Positions 9,881 to 21,047 of a stretch of DNA of 64,000 bases are shown here, piece by piece (positions within the stretch are counted from its first letter, which is position 1; every line of letters starts with the position of its first letter). The stretch spans positions 40,455,593 to 40,519,592 of the forward strand of contig NC_133655.1 of the NCBI RefSeq assembly GCF_009905375.1, given 5' to 3'. The position numbers and the translations under genes are program-made. Below the pieces are notes generated by a model, which ran no database searches, was not told the DNA's origin, and saw nothing but the letters and a program-made list of their open reading frames with translations. Source of the stretch: Apium graveolens. Taxonomy: Eukaryota; Streptophyta; Magnoliopsida; Apiales; Apiaceae.

Positions 9881-11575
9881 CGATTGCTACGTCAAGGATG
9901 TCAAGCCTATTTAGCCTACATGTTGGACACCGAAAAAGAAAGCCCGAAGATTGAAATTATTCTTGTAGTTTATGAGTTTCCCGATGTCTTTCCAGATGAA
10001 CTTCCAGGACTCCCTGCGGATCGAGAAATCGAGTTCACTATTGATTTGGCACCAGGGACTGAACCAATTTCGAAAGCTCCATATCGAATGGCACCTGTTG
10101 AAATGAAGGAATTAGAAAAGCAATTGCAAGAACTTCTCGACAAAGGAATTATAAGGCCAAGTGTATCCCCATGGGGCGCACCAGTATTGTTCATGAAAAA
10201 GAAGGACGGTAGCATGCGAATATGTATCGATTATCATGAGCTGAACAAGTTAACTATCAAGAATAAATATCCTTTGCCTCGCATCGATGACTTATTTGAT
10301 CAACTGAAAGGAGCAGCATGGTTTTTGAAAATCGACTTACGATCAGGTTATCATCAATTAAAGATCAAGGCAAAAGATATTCCAAAGACTGCGTTCAGAA
10401 CGAGGTATGGACACTATGAATTTCTTGTGATGGCTTTTGGACTGATGAATGCACCTGCAACATTTATGGATTTGATAAATCGAGTATTCAGGAATTACCT
10501 GGATAAGTTTATCATTGTATTTATTGATGACATCTTGATTTATTCGAAAATGGAAGAAGAACACGCATCACACTTAAGAACGACATTGGAGATGTTACGA
10601 AAGGAACAAATTTATGCGAAATTTTTGATATGTGAATTTTGGTTGAAAGAAGTGCAATTTTTAGGACACATCACTATTGAAGGAATTCAAGTGGATCCAG
10701 CGAAGATTGAAGCTATTTTAAATTGGGAAAGACTAAAGACTCCAACGGAAGTTCGAAGTTTCTTGGGATTAGCAAGTTACTACAGAAGATTTATTAAAGA
10801 TTTTTGCAAAGATAGCCACACCTTTGACGAAGTTGACACGAAAGAATGAAAAGTTTGAATGGAACGAGAATGCGAAGTAAGTTTTCAAGAATTGAAGAAT
10901 CGATTAGTAACCGCACATGTGATTGTTTTACCTGATGATCAAGAAGACTTTGTCATATAAAGCGACGCTTCGTATCGAGGACTTGGATGGGTTTTGATGC
11001 ATCATGGAAACGTGATCGCATATGCTTCTAGACAACTAAAGCCGCATGAACAAAAATATCCGACGCACGATCTCGAACTAGCAACAATCGTATTCGCACT
11101 AAAGCTCTGGAGACACTATCTATACAGCGAAAGATGTGAGATTTACATGGACCATAAAAGCTTGAAGTATATTTTCACTCAGAAGGAACTCAATATGCGA
11201 CAACGACGTTGGCTAGAGTTAATCAAGGATTACGACATTTCAATCAATTATCACCCAGGCAAAGCTAATATGGTAGCAGATGCGTTAAGTCGAAAGGAAC
11301 AATTGAACCTGTTAACCTCTTCAGAAGACTTAATCAAGGAATTCAATAAACTGAAGATTGAAGTTCGTGTTCCAGAAAGCTCTACAGAAATGATTTACGC
11401 TATGACTTTTCAGCCAGAACTATTGGAAAAGATAAGAAGGTGTCAAGAAGAAGTAATGGATCAGGAAATCGACAACTTGACAGGAGAAGAGATTACCAGT
11501 CAGAAGGATGCCAAAGGAATTTTTCGAGTTGCTTCGAGGATCTGGATACCTAATGTACCGGAACTAAAAGCGTAA
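9881..11575 (+). pseudogene. pol: Gypsy-1 reverse transcriptase and RNase H
   Basis: RT starts around [19 protein letters not shown], with [20 protein letters not shown], then [28 protein letters not shown] and the catalytic [10 protein letters not shown]. RNase H follows ([40 protein letters not shown]). It copies the RNA to DNA and degrades the template. Around 10800-10880 the frame is lost and regained: an extra base near 10803-10810 and a missing base near 10872-10878 leave a scrambled stretch with a stop at 10847-10849. Another stop lies at about 10959, where the first RNase H Asp motif begins. A TAA at 11573-11575 precedes integrase. All other codons are in the same frame as gag. Confidence 0.85.
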
Positions 11576-12016
11576 ATTTTACAAGACGCTCATAGCTCAA
11601 GATATTCGATTCATCTCGGTAGCACGAAGATGTACAGAGACCTGAAGGAAAACTTTTGGTGGCCAAATATGAAGAAAGAAATAGCGGAATGGGTTAGCAA
11701 GTGTTATACGTGGCAAAGAGTGAAAGCTGAACATCAACGCCCGAGCGGACTACTACAACCACTAGATATTCCAGAATGGAAATAGGAGCACTTAGCTATG
11801 GATTTTGTAGTGGAACTTCCAAGGACGAAAGCAAATCATGATGCAATTTGGGTTATCATTGACGGATTAACGAAGTCAGCACATTTTCTTCCGATCAACG
11901 AAAGGTTTTCACTGGACAAGTTAGTGCACTTATATCTCAAGGAAATCATAATGCGTTATGGAGTACCCATATCTATTGTATCGAATAATATGAATAATAA
12001 TTCGTTAATTAGTTGA
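11574..12016 (+). pseudogene. Gypsy-1 integrase, truncated after the first catalytic Asp
   Basis: Continues from pol: the zinc-binding domain (HSSRYSIH…, CYTW with the last Cys replaced) and the start of the core (AMDFVVELPRTKANHDAIWV). After ISIVS (about 11990) the sequence changes to LTR and the frame ends at 12014-12016. The second Asp, the Glu and any chromodomain are gone, so no integration activity is possible. A TAG occurs at 11783-11785. The identical junction occurs in the 5' LTR (5085-5501). Confidence 0.8.
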
Positions 12017-13264
12017 TTATTGCGAATAACTCGTATTTATATGAGTAGTGTTTCGAGAAGTTAGAATTAGTATTCGAGCGATATTTATTCATTCGAAGAA
12101 TGTCGTAATAATTATTCGTATCGAATAATTAAATGCAGATAATTAATTAATTAATTAATCGTATAAGTTATACTAATAATAATAATAGTTCGATAATTAT
12201 ACGAGGAATGTGAGTAGCTCGTATTTATACGAGTAGTTAATCATTGGGTTAGATTATGGTGCGAATAGTAATTATTTATTCGATAAATAGCGTATCAATT
12301 AGTTGTATGAATTATTTATTTATAAATAATCGATCTAATCGAGTAAGTGATTATAATTTGTAAATAATGGTAATAAATTGTAATTAATCCTAATAATTAG
12401 GGATTAATTATTTTAAAAATACAATAATTATTAATTAATTAATTAAAAATATAATTAAGGATTATTTAATTATTAATTAATTAAATCTTGTTTAATTCAT
12501 AATAATTAAACCGTTAGTCCGTTTTGAGCGAAACGAAGAGCCCTAGACTCAGAAAAATGAAACGAATCCAATAAAAATAATTGTAAGTCATAATTTCTTC
12601 TGGAAGAGAGTGGTCTTGTGTTAGTTAATTGTTTATATGCCCTAATAGGGTAAAATTGAGCCAAATAAATTCTGAAAAATTATAATAAAATCAAATAGGG
12701 TTAGTTAATACAGGTATGAGTCTAGTATCGATTCTAAAATTATTTATAAGTCCAAAAATCCATTATGTGCTTTATGGGCTATGTGCTTTACGAGATTATG
12801 TGAACCTTATGTGCTATATAATTATATGTGTGTATATATGCGAGTCAGTTAGAAACGCATGGGTAGATTGATAGGGTTATGTGGTATAAATTCGAGATAC
12901 GCGTATGTAGTAAGTTATCTAAATGACTATCTTTCTATGAGTGATTCAGTATCAGCAAGGCAGATCAAGCAGGAGATAGAAGACGGTGAGTTAAACCAGG
13001 TTAAGTACGCTCAAGGCAAGTTTTTCCCCTATTCTTAATTCAGAATAGTGAATTATATCCCATTTTTCACATCAGTTACACTTCGATAATTCTTGGTAAT
13101 ATATACTTTTACACAGTTATTGATTCTTATTTTTATTTCATTTCGATTCTTGATTTCTCCCAATTTATTGAATCCCCTATTCATATTCCAATACTTTTAC
13201 CCTTGTTACATATACTCTGATATATCCTGATATTGGGATACATAAAAAGCATTCCGATTGTTCC

Positions 13265-13440
13265 GGATGCTAAACTTTGGACTGGATGGTTACGATACGG
13301 GCTGGGTTTTACCCAGACCTTTAATTAATAGGCCATAGTTGCCTGAGTACTCCTTATATTGGTTGGGTTTATGTAGTTGGGTATAGATCCGCACTGTATC
13401 CTGACTGATCAGCAGGTTATAGTGCATATGTTGGTTCTTG
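13265..13440 (+). promoter_or_regulatory. Conserved LTR block, possible regulatory core
   Basis: The stretch from 'actggatggttacgat' to 'gttatagtgcatatgttgg' is strongly conserved among three otherwise diverged LTRs (3650-3840, here, and inverted at about 62900-63110). Selective retention in LTRs usually points to promoter, RNA start or polyadenylation signals; which one cannot be told from sequence alone. It is absent from the gypsy-1 5' LTR. Confidence 0.4.
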
Positions 13441-13958
13441 TTTCCAGTCTTGTTTATTTGGCACTCGACAGTGTTGGCAAATTATTATTCTATATAGAAA
13501 CAGATAGTTGTTCAAACCAGCAGCTTATCGATTCATTTATTCTTCTCTCTTTATACTATATAAACTGTTGCAGGCTTGTTGAGCAATTTTGGCTCATCCC
13601 CTTTATTGTTATTCCTATTGTTTTACAGTTAAGGTAGATAATGAAACCCATCAGAACCCGCATAGTCAAGAAGCGAGTCAAGCAGCGGGACCCTCTTATA
13701 CCAAAAGTGTTCATCCCTATCCCAGAAGAGAGCTTTGAGTTACCAGATCAGGTGTAACAGGATAAGTAGTAATGTTGGTTTGAATAAAAGTTGTGTGGTG
13801 AGAATGTAGATAGAATAAAGTTTTGTAATAAAGAGAGTTCTTGAGACAGATTGTTTTTATTTGGGTTTGTAATAAAGTTAGTGTGTCGTTCTTGTTTTCA
13901 ACTCTTAACCTTAAAAGGTCCTGAGTAGCAGTAGTTCGGGGTAATTATTATATTTATA

Positions 13959-14036
13959 TTCCGCTTGTGCAGGTTTAGTTTGTAGCTGATATTAATAATG
14001 CCCCGAATCTATACCCCGGATTTGGAGGGTGTTATA
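13959..14036 (+). repeat. 78-bp terminal inverted repeat, right arm
   Basis: Starts TTCCGCTTGTGCAGG and ends GGAGGGTGTTATA. It is the 3' end of the gypsy-1 3' LTR and the inverted partner of 5009-5086. Confidence 0.85.
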
Positions 14037-14041
14037 CTCTC
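14037..14041. repeat. Target-site duplication, right copy (gypsy-1)
   Basis: CTCTC follows the right end of gypsy-1 and matches 5004-5008. The host LTR resumes at 14042 with TATAAACAT. Confidence 0.85.
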
Positions 14042-15502
14042 TATAAACATTTCACTACTTTTGAATATCCTTAAGTCGATCATTTCTATTTCCAAAGTTC
14101 ATAATTCGTAGCAGTTTTTATCGCGTAAATCATTTTTACTAAAGCGGTCATAACTTTTGATTCGTAAATCAAAATTAAGCGATTCAAGCATGTAACTGAT
14201 CCTCAGAAATTTTCTATCATAATCAAGTCTTAGTTTTCAAGAAACTACAGTTTATACTTTCTGTAACTCTGCAGAAAATGTATAGTTGTGTTTTGTTCCT
14301 TTTAATGGGGTTACGATTACGATCCGGGTTTCGTTTACACTCTAAATCACTAACCAACCGTCAACAATCACCATACCATCATGTTATTGAGGCAACAACA
14401 TTAACCTTAATATCTAACTAACTAAACATCAAGAAAATCACAAAACAACTACCAAAACTAGGTTTATAACTAAGATCTTAAAGTTTCTTGAAACTTAAAC
14501 CTTAAAAAAGATTGGTCAAGGATTTATACCTTTATTGAAAGCTTGGGATGTGTTATTCATTATGGTTGAACCTTGGGAGGGCTTGGTTATGCTTAAGGAA
14601 CCTAGATCATGCCATGAAAATCAAGAAATCAAGAAAAATGACTATTCCTCACTATTCATCATCACTTTAAAGAATTTATTTCACCAATCAAACCTTAATG
14701 AAATGCTCTAAAAAATTTATCTTACCTTAGTTTAGGATGTAGGAAGCTTAGGAATTAATTATAGAATTTTTCCATGGTTAGAAGTTGATGTTTTGAATTT
14801 GATTTCTCTTCCTTTTTGCAAATTGTCGAATGGAGCTTTTCAAAGGGAGAAGATAGAGTTTTTGTTGGTTTCTTGAATGCTTCTTGTGAAAGTAATGCTA
14901 TGTAATCTTTGTATATATCTCCTAGGATTGTTAAATCTTGCCATATCTTCCTAGGTTTCCTATTTTCCAAGCTATAACACTAGCGTAGCTTAGATACTAT
15001 TCAAGCAACTATTCACTAGCTAGCAATCATGTTCTCTAACTAGGCTACTATTTGGTTATTAACCGTGGTCAGTTTTTTACCCTAGTTATCTTGTATGATT
15101 AGCTTGGCTTGATACGTTTATTTATTCGCTTACGGGTTCGCTCAGTCGCTTACCCCTTTTCATAATAAATATTCGTAAACGGTTCGCAGGGTAAATCCTT
15201 TCTTATACGTCCTTTATGTTTTGAAGCCTCGTACTTGGATTTGAATTTGTAGGAATTTAGATTTATAATTATATCGTGATTCTCATATTCCTTGACGGTT
15301 CTAGATACGGTCATTTTTCAAAGTTCGTTTTCTTCAAAAACCAATAGCGTTTACATACACTTATTTGAAACGTATGATCATGTTATCGACTCAGAAACTA
15401 AATTTCTCATGCACAACATAGTGTGGGCTAAAAAATTTCCGTATTGTCAGGGTTACTATTCATCAAACATTTTTACAAATTTCAAAAATTTTAGTTATTA
15501 CA

Positions 15503-16315
15503 ACCATAGATATATAGATTCGAGAACTCTGTGATGTAAAAATGCACACAGCTACTTACAAGTATTTTTACAAAGATGAACAGAGAGAATTCCTAATAGA
15601 TATAGCTTTATCTATTTCTTTGTTCAACTTCTATTGTTCACACACTTGTTCCATCGATAATTAACAATTGCTACACTTGGTTTATATATTACCAAGTTAT
15701 ATATGAATAAGACAAACAATAAAAATAAGAATCTAGGTCTATTCACATGTTGCTTTATTTCTCTATCCAGCATCTTTTAATATCTTCAGTTAAGCATAAA
15801 AATGGAAAGGTTTCTTAGTTCTCTAGAACCTACAAATAGACTACCACATTTCTTTTATATACAATCAACCCATGTGACTGTCAAGTCGCTTTCAACTGAT
15901 ATTTGAATCTATTATTCGTTGAAACTTCAGCATTATTCGTTAATACTTCATTTGAGTTATCCATTGAGTCTTTAATGGATTATCTGTTAAAAGTGTCTTG
16001 AGTCATCCATTGAAGCTTTGAGTTTATCTGTTGATGATGAATTCCTTAGCAGTTGACACTCTTTCACTTATACAAAACTACAAGGCATCTTCTATTTACA
16101 ATTAGCCAACCTATTTTGTATATCTTTTTAGTAGTCAACAAAACTCATAATTCACTACAACTTCTAAACTTTTAAGCTGTTTGTTGCATACAGAAATGTG
16201 TTACAAACTTGTTTAATACAAGCTACTCCATCAATTTATGGTTACAAAATCATTTAAATTATCTAGTTAGAGTGTTTTGTTGAGTTATCATCAAGCCCAC
16301 AACATCTTCCTAACA
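15503..16315 (-). mobile_element. Truncated copia-2-family LTR, inverted
   Basis: Read on the minus strand it begins TGTTAGGAAGATGTTGTGGGC at 16315, like the copia-2 3' LTR start at 59283, and runs to a region with 'cagagttctcgaat' near 15519-15535, where the match is cut off next to the LTR end at 15502. It contains diverged copies of the copia-2 motif (ATCCGTTGA-like: 'attcgttga', 'atccattga', 'atctgttga') between 15900 and 16040. No internal region is attached. The last part of the LTR is missing on the left. Confidence 0.7.
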
Positions 16316-16468
16316 GAAAGTCAAAGAGAGCATCATGCAAGAAGAAGGATATGCATGACATCACGGAACCACTACAACTCCTTCACATGGACTTGTTTGG
16401 CCCAGTCAATGTCATGTTAATGTCAATGAAGAAATATGGCTTAGTAATTGTTGATGACTATTACAGAT
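16316..16468 (+). pseudogene. Copia integrase fragment
   Basis: One frame reads EPLQLLHMDLFGPVNVM and KKYGLVIVDDYYR, the start of a Ty1/copia integrase core with its first catalytic Asp. About 50 codons remain, with no stop in them. It is cut on the left by the inverted copia-2-type LTR and on the right by the copia-3 LTR, so it is the relic of an earlier copia element that both hit. Compare the equivalent region of copia-2 near 51940-52030. Confidence 0.75.
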
Positions 16469-16722
16469 TGTTAGGTCTCGAAGTAACATAGAAGGGGGTT
16501 GAATACGATACTCACTAAATTAAAAATATTGAATATTTTGTAGATAAATAATTTAGTGTTCGGTTAGTGGTTCATGTTCTTGAGGTTAATAGTGTTTAGG
16601 ACATTAAAATGAATAACACAAGATATTCATGGATATATGTATATCCTCGATGGGTTGCTATACTCCGGTAAATAAATTAACCAGATACAATCCAATAACA
16701 ACAATGTTCTTGCTTTTACAAA

Positions 16723-17272
16723 GGGTTAAATATCAAAGTGGTCATTCAACTGAATGCCATATATCAGTTTAATAATCAAAGTTAACGGGGTATCATTTGA
16801 ATCACTAAAGTTATAATAAATATCATACATATACCTCAAAATATGTGTTCGAGAATTAAAATTTATTTTATGGAGTTCTATATATTTTTCTCGAATCCTA
16901 TTACAACCAAATGAAAATGTATGAATTCTAGTATTTTCTATAATATAATAAGATTTTTTAAAATTTATCTACTATTTATTTTTAATTTTGTAGTCATTTA
17001 CTTTATTTAAATAAAAATAATTAGTAGATAAATTTTAAAAATCTCAAAAAATCATCTAAAATACTATGAATTCATAAATTTTTATTTGGTTGTAATAAGA
17101 TTTAAAAAAATGTTTAGAACTCCATAAAATAAATTTTAATTCTCGAGCACATATTTTGAGGTATCTGTTTGATATTTATTATTACTTTAGTGATCCAAAT
17201 GATACCCCGTTAAGTTTGATGATTAAACTGATATATGATCTTGAGTTGAGTGACCACTTTGATATTTAACCC
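16723..17272. mobile_element. 550-bp foldback MITE (Mutator-like)
   Basis: Begins GGGTTAAATATCAAAGTGGTC and ends with its inverse. The two halves are inverted copies over nearly the whole length (about 250 bp each), with AT-rich sequence at the centre. It is flanked by perfect 10-bp duplications, CTTTTACAAA at 16713-16722 and 17273-17282. A target duplication of 9-11 bp and long terminal inverted repeats are typical of Mutator-like elements. No coding capacity. It is inserted in the copia-3 LTR, so it is younger than that LTR. Confidence 0.9.
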
Positions 17273-17721
17273 CTTTTACAAAGGTCCACAAATTAAATCC
17301 TATACAATATTCTAGCAATTTCTTTAGCAAAGGATTTAATTACCGAATATAAATTATAATACCCTTTATGAATATACAAGATTCAAAATGGGCAGTATAA
17401 CATTTCTCTGGTGAGAAGTTTAATGAATATAACTTTGAGAGTAGGTCTTCTCTGTATCTCTTTGTTCCATTTTCTTGAACTCTTGTGGCAGATGAATAAC
17501 AAGAGCCAAAATAATTGTTATAAACTGAATTAACTCTTTTTACCTCTTTAGTGTGGTCTTCATATGAATTTGAATTACGTGGCTAAATGTTAACCAAGAA
17601 AAATAATTGATAAAAATATTAAGTGTTGCTTGTTGGTGTCACTAGCACCCAAGGATGTTCCTTGCACTTATAATCTTCAAGATGTATGAAAGTTGTGCCG
17701 ACAAGGACCAAGGATATGTAT

Positions 17722-18032
17722 ACTTGTGCATAGAGTAGCCAAGGAAGGTTCTTTGCCTTAGAATTTAACTCTGCTTGTGCCTACAAAAGACAAGGCAAGT
17801 GTTACTCATGCCTAGAGTGGTATAAGGTGAGTTTGCCTTAGTTTCTTGAGCTAGCAAGGTTCACTTGCGCCTAGAGGGGATAAATAGAGTCATTGACTTA
17901 GTTTTTGGAGGCTACTTTCACCTAAAAGGCTGTACTTGTGCCTAGAGGGGGAAAGAAACTTCCTTACTTAGGTTTTTAAGGTAACTTGCACCTCCAAGGA
18001 GCTAGTAACAACCCACCTGCGCCTAGAGTGTA
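17722..18032 (+). repeat. Interspersed motif CTTGTGCCTAGAG in the copia-3 LTR
   Basis: Six related copies start near 17722, 17774, 17803, 17862, 17933 and 18014 (variants such as CTTGTGCATAGAG and CTTGCGCCTAGAG), spaced 29 to 81 bases apart. The sequence between copies is similar but not a clean tandem repeat. This parallels the motif arrays in copia-1 and copia-2 LTRs. Confidence 0.7.
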
Positions 18033-18970
18033 CTAAGGGCAATTCAAAGTTATTATTTCTTCCAAGTTACTCTTACTAGGTTAAGACCACTTCTAGTACT
18101 TAGTTTTGGAGCCATACTATAAGGTAGTGGCTTCTACTAAGTAAAGGAGTAGCCTTGGTGACTCCTTCTACAAGGTAGTGATCATTTTTACTTAGCTTTT
18201 ATAGAGCATTTTAACCCTTTAGCTGTACATCCTGCACACATCTTCTCGTACTTCAAAAGAATAGATGTTCAATCTAAGTATGTTCTTCATCTTAACAATT
18301 CTTCTATTGACAATACTCAGATTCCTTCACGAACCGCTGATTCCTAGTGTTAACTGGTCTAGTTCACAGACGACTAACTTCGATCCAGATCTTCGTATTA
18401 TAACCTTGATTACATTTTTAATCTTGCATTAACTTTATCGCTTCAAACACTGACTGTCAATAAACAAACGTACTTACACTGAAATCTTTTCTGATACTTA
18501 GACAACGTCTTCATTGCTACTTTAATCTTGAATACTTCATTCACTATTCTTCAATGACACTTGAAAATATAAATGAAATCCTTTCAGTGAGTATAAATTC
18601 AAGACTGCAGTTGTCTTTGTTAACTTTTGTCTTTACTCTTTCTTCAATTCTTCAGATTCCTATGCTTCGAACACTGTCTATCTTTAATTAATGCTAATAC
18701 ACTGAAATTTTCTGGTAGCACTTTTACACTGAATCTTCAACACTTCTAAAACCATGAAAGTCATCGAACCTTATTCTTCACTGAGGCATGAACATTTTAA
18801 GGAACTTATTTCAGTGACCTGTAAACAGACTTCAAAACTTCTTCTAATGTTTTGATTCTTTGTGTTTTCCATGTCTTCATTTCTTCCTGATTTCTTGTGT
18901 AGACGTGGTATTATTTACTAGTCATGTTCTAGAGTTGAGTTATCACATCTACAGCTTCGCAATCTCACCA

Positions 18971-20110
18971 AAAATCTCCCCTATTTGATTGTTAAACCTA
19001 AAAAAATTAAATAGAGAGGATAACTCTACTACCAACTAGAAAAAGTAAAGTACCGGGGCATGTAAATAATGCTATTACTTTTCTGGATTACATTTTGCAT
19101 TTCCAGATTTCTTGAATAATTGAGGTGAAAGATGTTTGTTCCCCTAACAGTGAGCTACTCTTCAAGTAGTCTCATCATCATTTCATTGGATCTTCAAATC
19201 TCTGCCAGATAACTCTTCTCAGTCTTGAATTAATCATAAAAACTTCTCTTGTACTACCATATTTCTTTGTTTGAAAAGAATATATCTCTCATGCTCCTCC
19301 CCCTATGAGAGATAACTTCTCCCTTTTAGAAAAAATAGCTTCCCCCCTTACGAAGAACATTGGTGAACCAATACAACTTATTCTGATCATTAGGAAATCA
19401 CCTTTATTTACCACTTCTCCCATTCAATAGGACATCTGTAGTATAAATCACCTTTGTTTTTTTCTGCCGCTTCTCCCCCTTAGTTGAGGAATCCTCCATT
19501 ATCATTTATGTAGCACATCTTCCCTTTCGATAAGAGAATGAAGTATTTAGCTGTCTGAAGAATTCTCATATAGCTCTTGGTTGGAAAGAAGTAGCAAGTT
19601 GTAGTATGATCAATAATGCCCTTTAAATACTGAAACAATGGTTTCATTATTGATCATCAAGTTAATCAAAATTCCCTACATCCTTATGCCTCCCAAATGT
19701 TAGATCACAATTATTACGCCCTAACTATTCGATTCCGATCTGTAAATGTTAGATCCCTAAGAGTTAGGTCCTAACATAAACATATTTAAGTCCTTGAAAA
19801 ATTTAGAGTTGGGTCCCTAAGAATCATATTCTAAAAGATTGAAGATTACGAACCATGTTTAGTGAAAGGGAATAAGATTTGGTGTTTCTCTTCTTCCTCA
19901 CTGTGAGTATGTGATTCTGTTTTGTGTACCTCATAAGTGTTTCACTCTTCTCTCCACTCGTGTTTACACTCAATCTCAGAAGTGTATCACTCCTCTCATA
20001 GCTCCAAAATCTAGCTGTACTTGCAAGGAAATCATCATATCCATCCTTAAGGAGGTCACATGTGGTGCAATGGGAATTCAAAAATCCCCATCCTTGTTAA
20101 AATTATCAGA
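18971..20110 (-). other. Decayed copia-3 internal sequence with several polypurine-like runs
   Basis: Starts with a minus-strand polypurine tract (18971-18986) and has further CTCCCC-type runs at about 19296 ('gctcctccccct'), 19340 and 19470-19480. Multiple polypurine tracts near the 3' LTR are known for Sireviruses. The overlapping open frames at 19824-20126 on both strands show no recognisable domain. No coding sequence can be supported. Confidence 0.5.
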
Positions 20111-20420
20111 TAAATCAGAGTCATAATTTATAAGTTGCTAATTTCCTGTTGAGGGTTCCAGATTTGAACTCTGGTAAAGTAAACAGTGATCCAAATAATT
20201 TAGCATAAAGATCAAAGTTTCCTTATAATGTAAGTGAATACATTTCCTTGTGACTCATCAGGTTAATCTGAATAAGAGTCAACAAGTTACCAGTCTGTGC
20301 CTATGTCAGACCCACTATCCGCAGATGTATCCAGGGTATTTAAACTTGGGGAGGTAGACACTAATCACTGAAAAATGGCTATTGGATCATTATCTTCTCC
20401 TAAAACCTGTAAAGGCAATT

Positions 20421-20472
20421 GGCCCATTAAAGAACCTAAAACAGTTGGTCCATTAAAGAACCTAAAACAGTC
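20421..20472 (+). repeat. Two-copy tandem repeat, about 26 bp
   Basis: Two near-identical copies of GGCCCATTAAAGAACCTAAA plus ACAGT(T/C)G lie next to each other. Confidence 0.75.
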
Positions 20473-20984
20473 GAATATGACCTTAAAATGATCGAAACTC
20501 TTATTTCCGTCAACTCTTCCTTTGTATGTGTAACCTTACCTTGATGTCACTACTTCAGATACCCTGGCCGACAGATGAATTTCAATAGACAAACCATGTT
20601 GAGAGGAAGAATCTAATAAGTGATTTTATGCCTTTTTAGCCATTACATCATTTTGAGAAGATGTATGGGGGCTAGTTGTTGCTTCAGTTTTAATACTACA
20701 CGACTTTGTAGAAGACAGAGTTGCTGGGTTGACCTCAAAATCTTTCTTATGTGGTTAACTAAAGGCACTTTCTCCCTCACGCTCGTTCATACTTCATTTT
20801 AGGGGTAAGAGAGTTTTGGTTGGTTCCATTTTAGTATTTTTCTTTATAGTCTGGAATATAAGTTTTGGGTTTTTAAGCTGATGAATATTAATAAAAAGAG
20901 GCCATTGGAGGCTAAACCCGCACTATAAAAAATATAGCATACTAGAAATAAAATGCATTAACAATGTGGTAACACATATAAATA

Positions 20985-21047
20985 TAGTGTGGGTTTTTAG
21001 CGAATCTATCAAATATAGTGCGGATTTTTAGCGAATCTATCAAATAT
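20985..21047 (+). repeat. Two-copy tandem repeat, about 31 bp
   Basis: Two adjacent copies of AATATAGTGYGGRTTTTTAG followed by CGAATCTATCA, differing at a couple of bases. Confidence 0.7.

Larger units (their letters stand above)
5009..14036 (+). mobile_element. Gypsy-1: Ty3/gypsy retrotransposon with chimeric LTRs
   Basis: A 9,028-bp insertion flanked by CTCTC. Order: 5' LTR (5009-6764), primer-binding site (from 6767), accessory ORF (6945-7760), gag-pol in one frame (8282 to about 11990), then a 3' LTR-like copy ending at 14036. The Gag and RT style (…PPEFSGSTDPTKARAWL…, FIDD) fits the Tekay/Del chromovirus group. However, the integrase core and any chromodomain are missing because pol is cut after about 140 integrase residues and joined to LTR sequence. 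That same junction is present in the 5' LTR. There is no polypurine tract before the 3' copy. Several nonsense codons and two compensating frameshifts make it non-autonomous. Confidence 0.85.
11574..14036 (+). repeat. Gypsy-1 3' LTR-like direct repeat (includes integrase part)
   Basis: Direct repeat of 5085-6764, beginning inside the integrase region without a polypurine tract and without the 78-bp inverted segment. It has about 800 extra bases (12848-13654) that the 5' copy lacks. That extra part contains the conserved block at 13265-13440 seen in the related LTRs at 3650-3840 and 62900-63110. It ends GGTGTTATA at 14036. The open frame at 13377-13637 lies in LTR sequence and is not a gene. 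Confidence 0.8.
4452..15502 (-). mobile_element. Truncated gypsy-2-family LTR, split by gypsy-1
   Basis: Bases 4452-5008 and 14042-15502 together match the gypsy-2 LTR segments at about 37966-40040 and at 47585-47899 plus 60295-61973. They end GTTATTACA at 15502, equivalent to the LTR ends at 40040 and 61973. Read on the minus strand this is the LTR start (TGTAATAACT). The other end is lost at 4452, where the gypsy-1-type LTR remnant begins. No gypsy-2 internal sequence flanks it, so it is a solo or truncated LTR. Short open frames such as 4529-4858 and 15292-15534 lie within it and are not genes. Confidence 0.75.
16469..18970 (-). mobile_element. Copia-3 LTR (Sirevirus-like), carrying a MITE
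   Basis: On the plus strand it runs from TGTTAGGTCTC to AATCTCACCA, that is TG…CA. The left end matches the copia-1 LTR end (TGTTAGGTCACA…AGAAGGGGGTTGAAT). The AAATCTCCCCTATTTG just after 18970 is a polypurine tract read on the minus strand, so this is a 3' LTR of a minus-strand element whose body lies to the right. Without the MITE and one target duplication it is about 1.94 kb. It contains a repeated motif CTTGTGCCTAGAG. No intact internal genes remain. Confidence 0.7.

Noticed and set aside
17722..18032. CRISPR-like spaced repeats
   Set aside because: The repeats are degenerate and unevenly spaced, there are no cas genes, and the context is a plant LTR.
19824..20126. Overlapping frames on both strands that could be a small gene
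   Set aside because: No domain, no start context, and surrounded by decayed copia-3 sequence.
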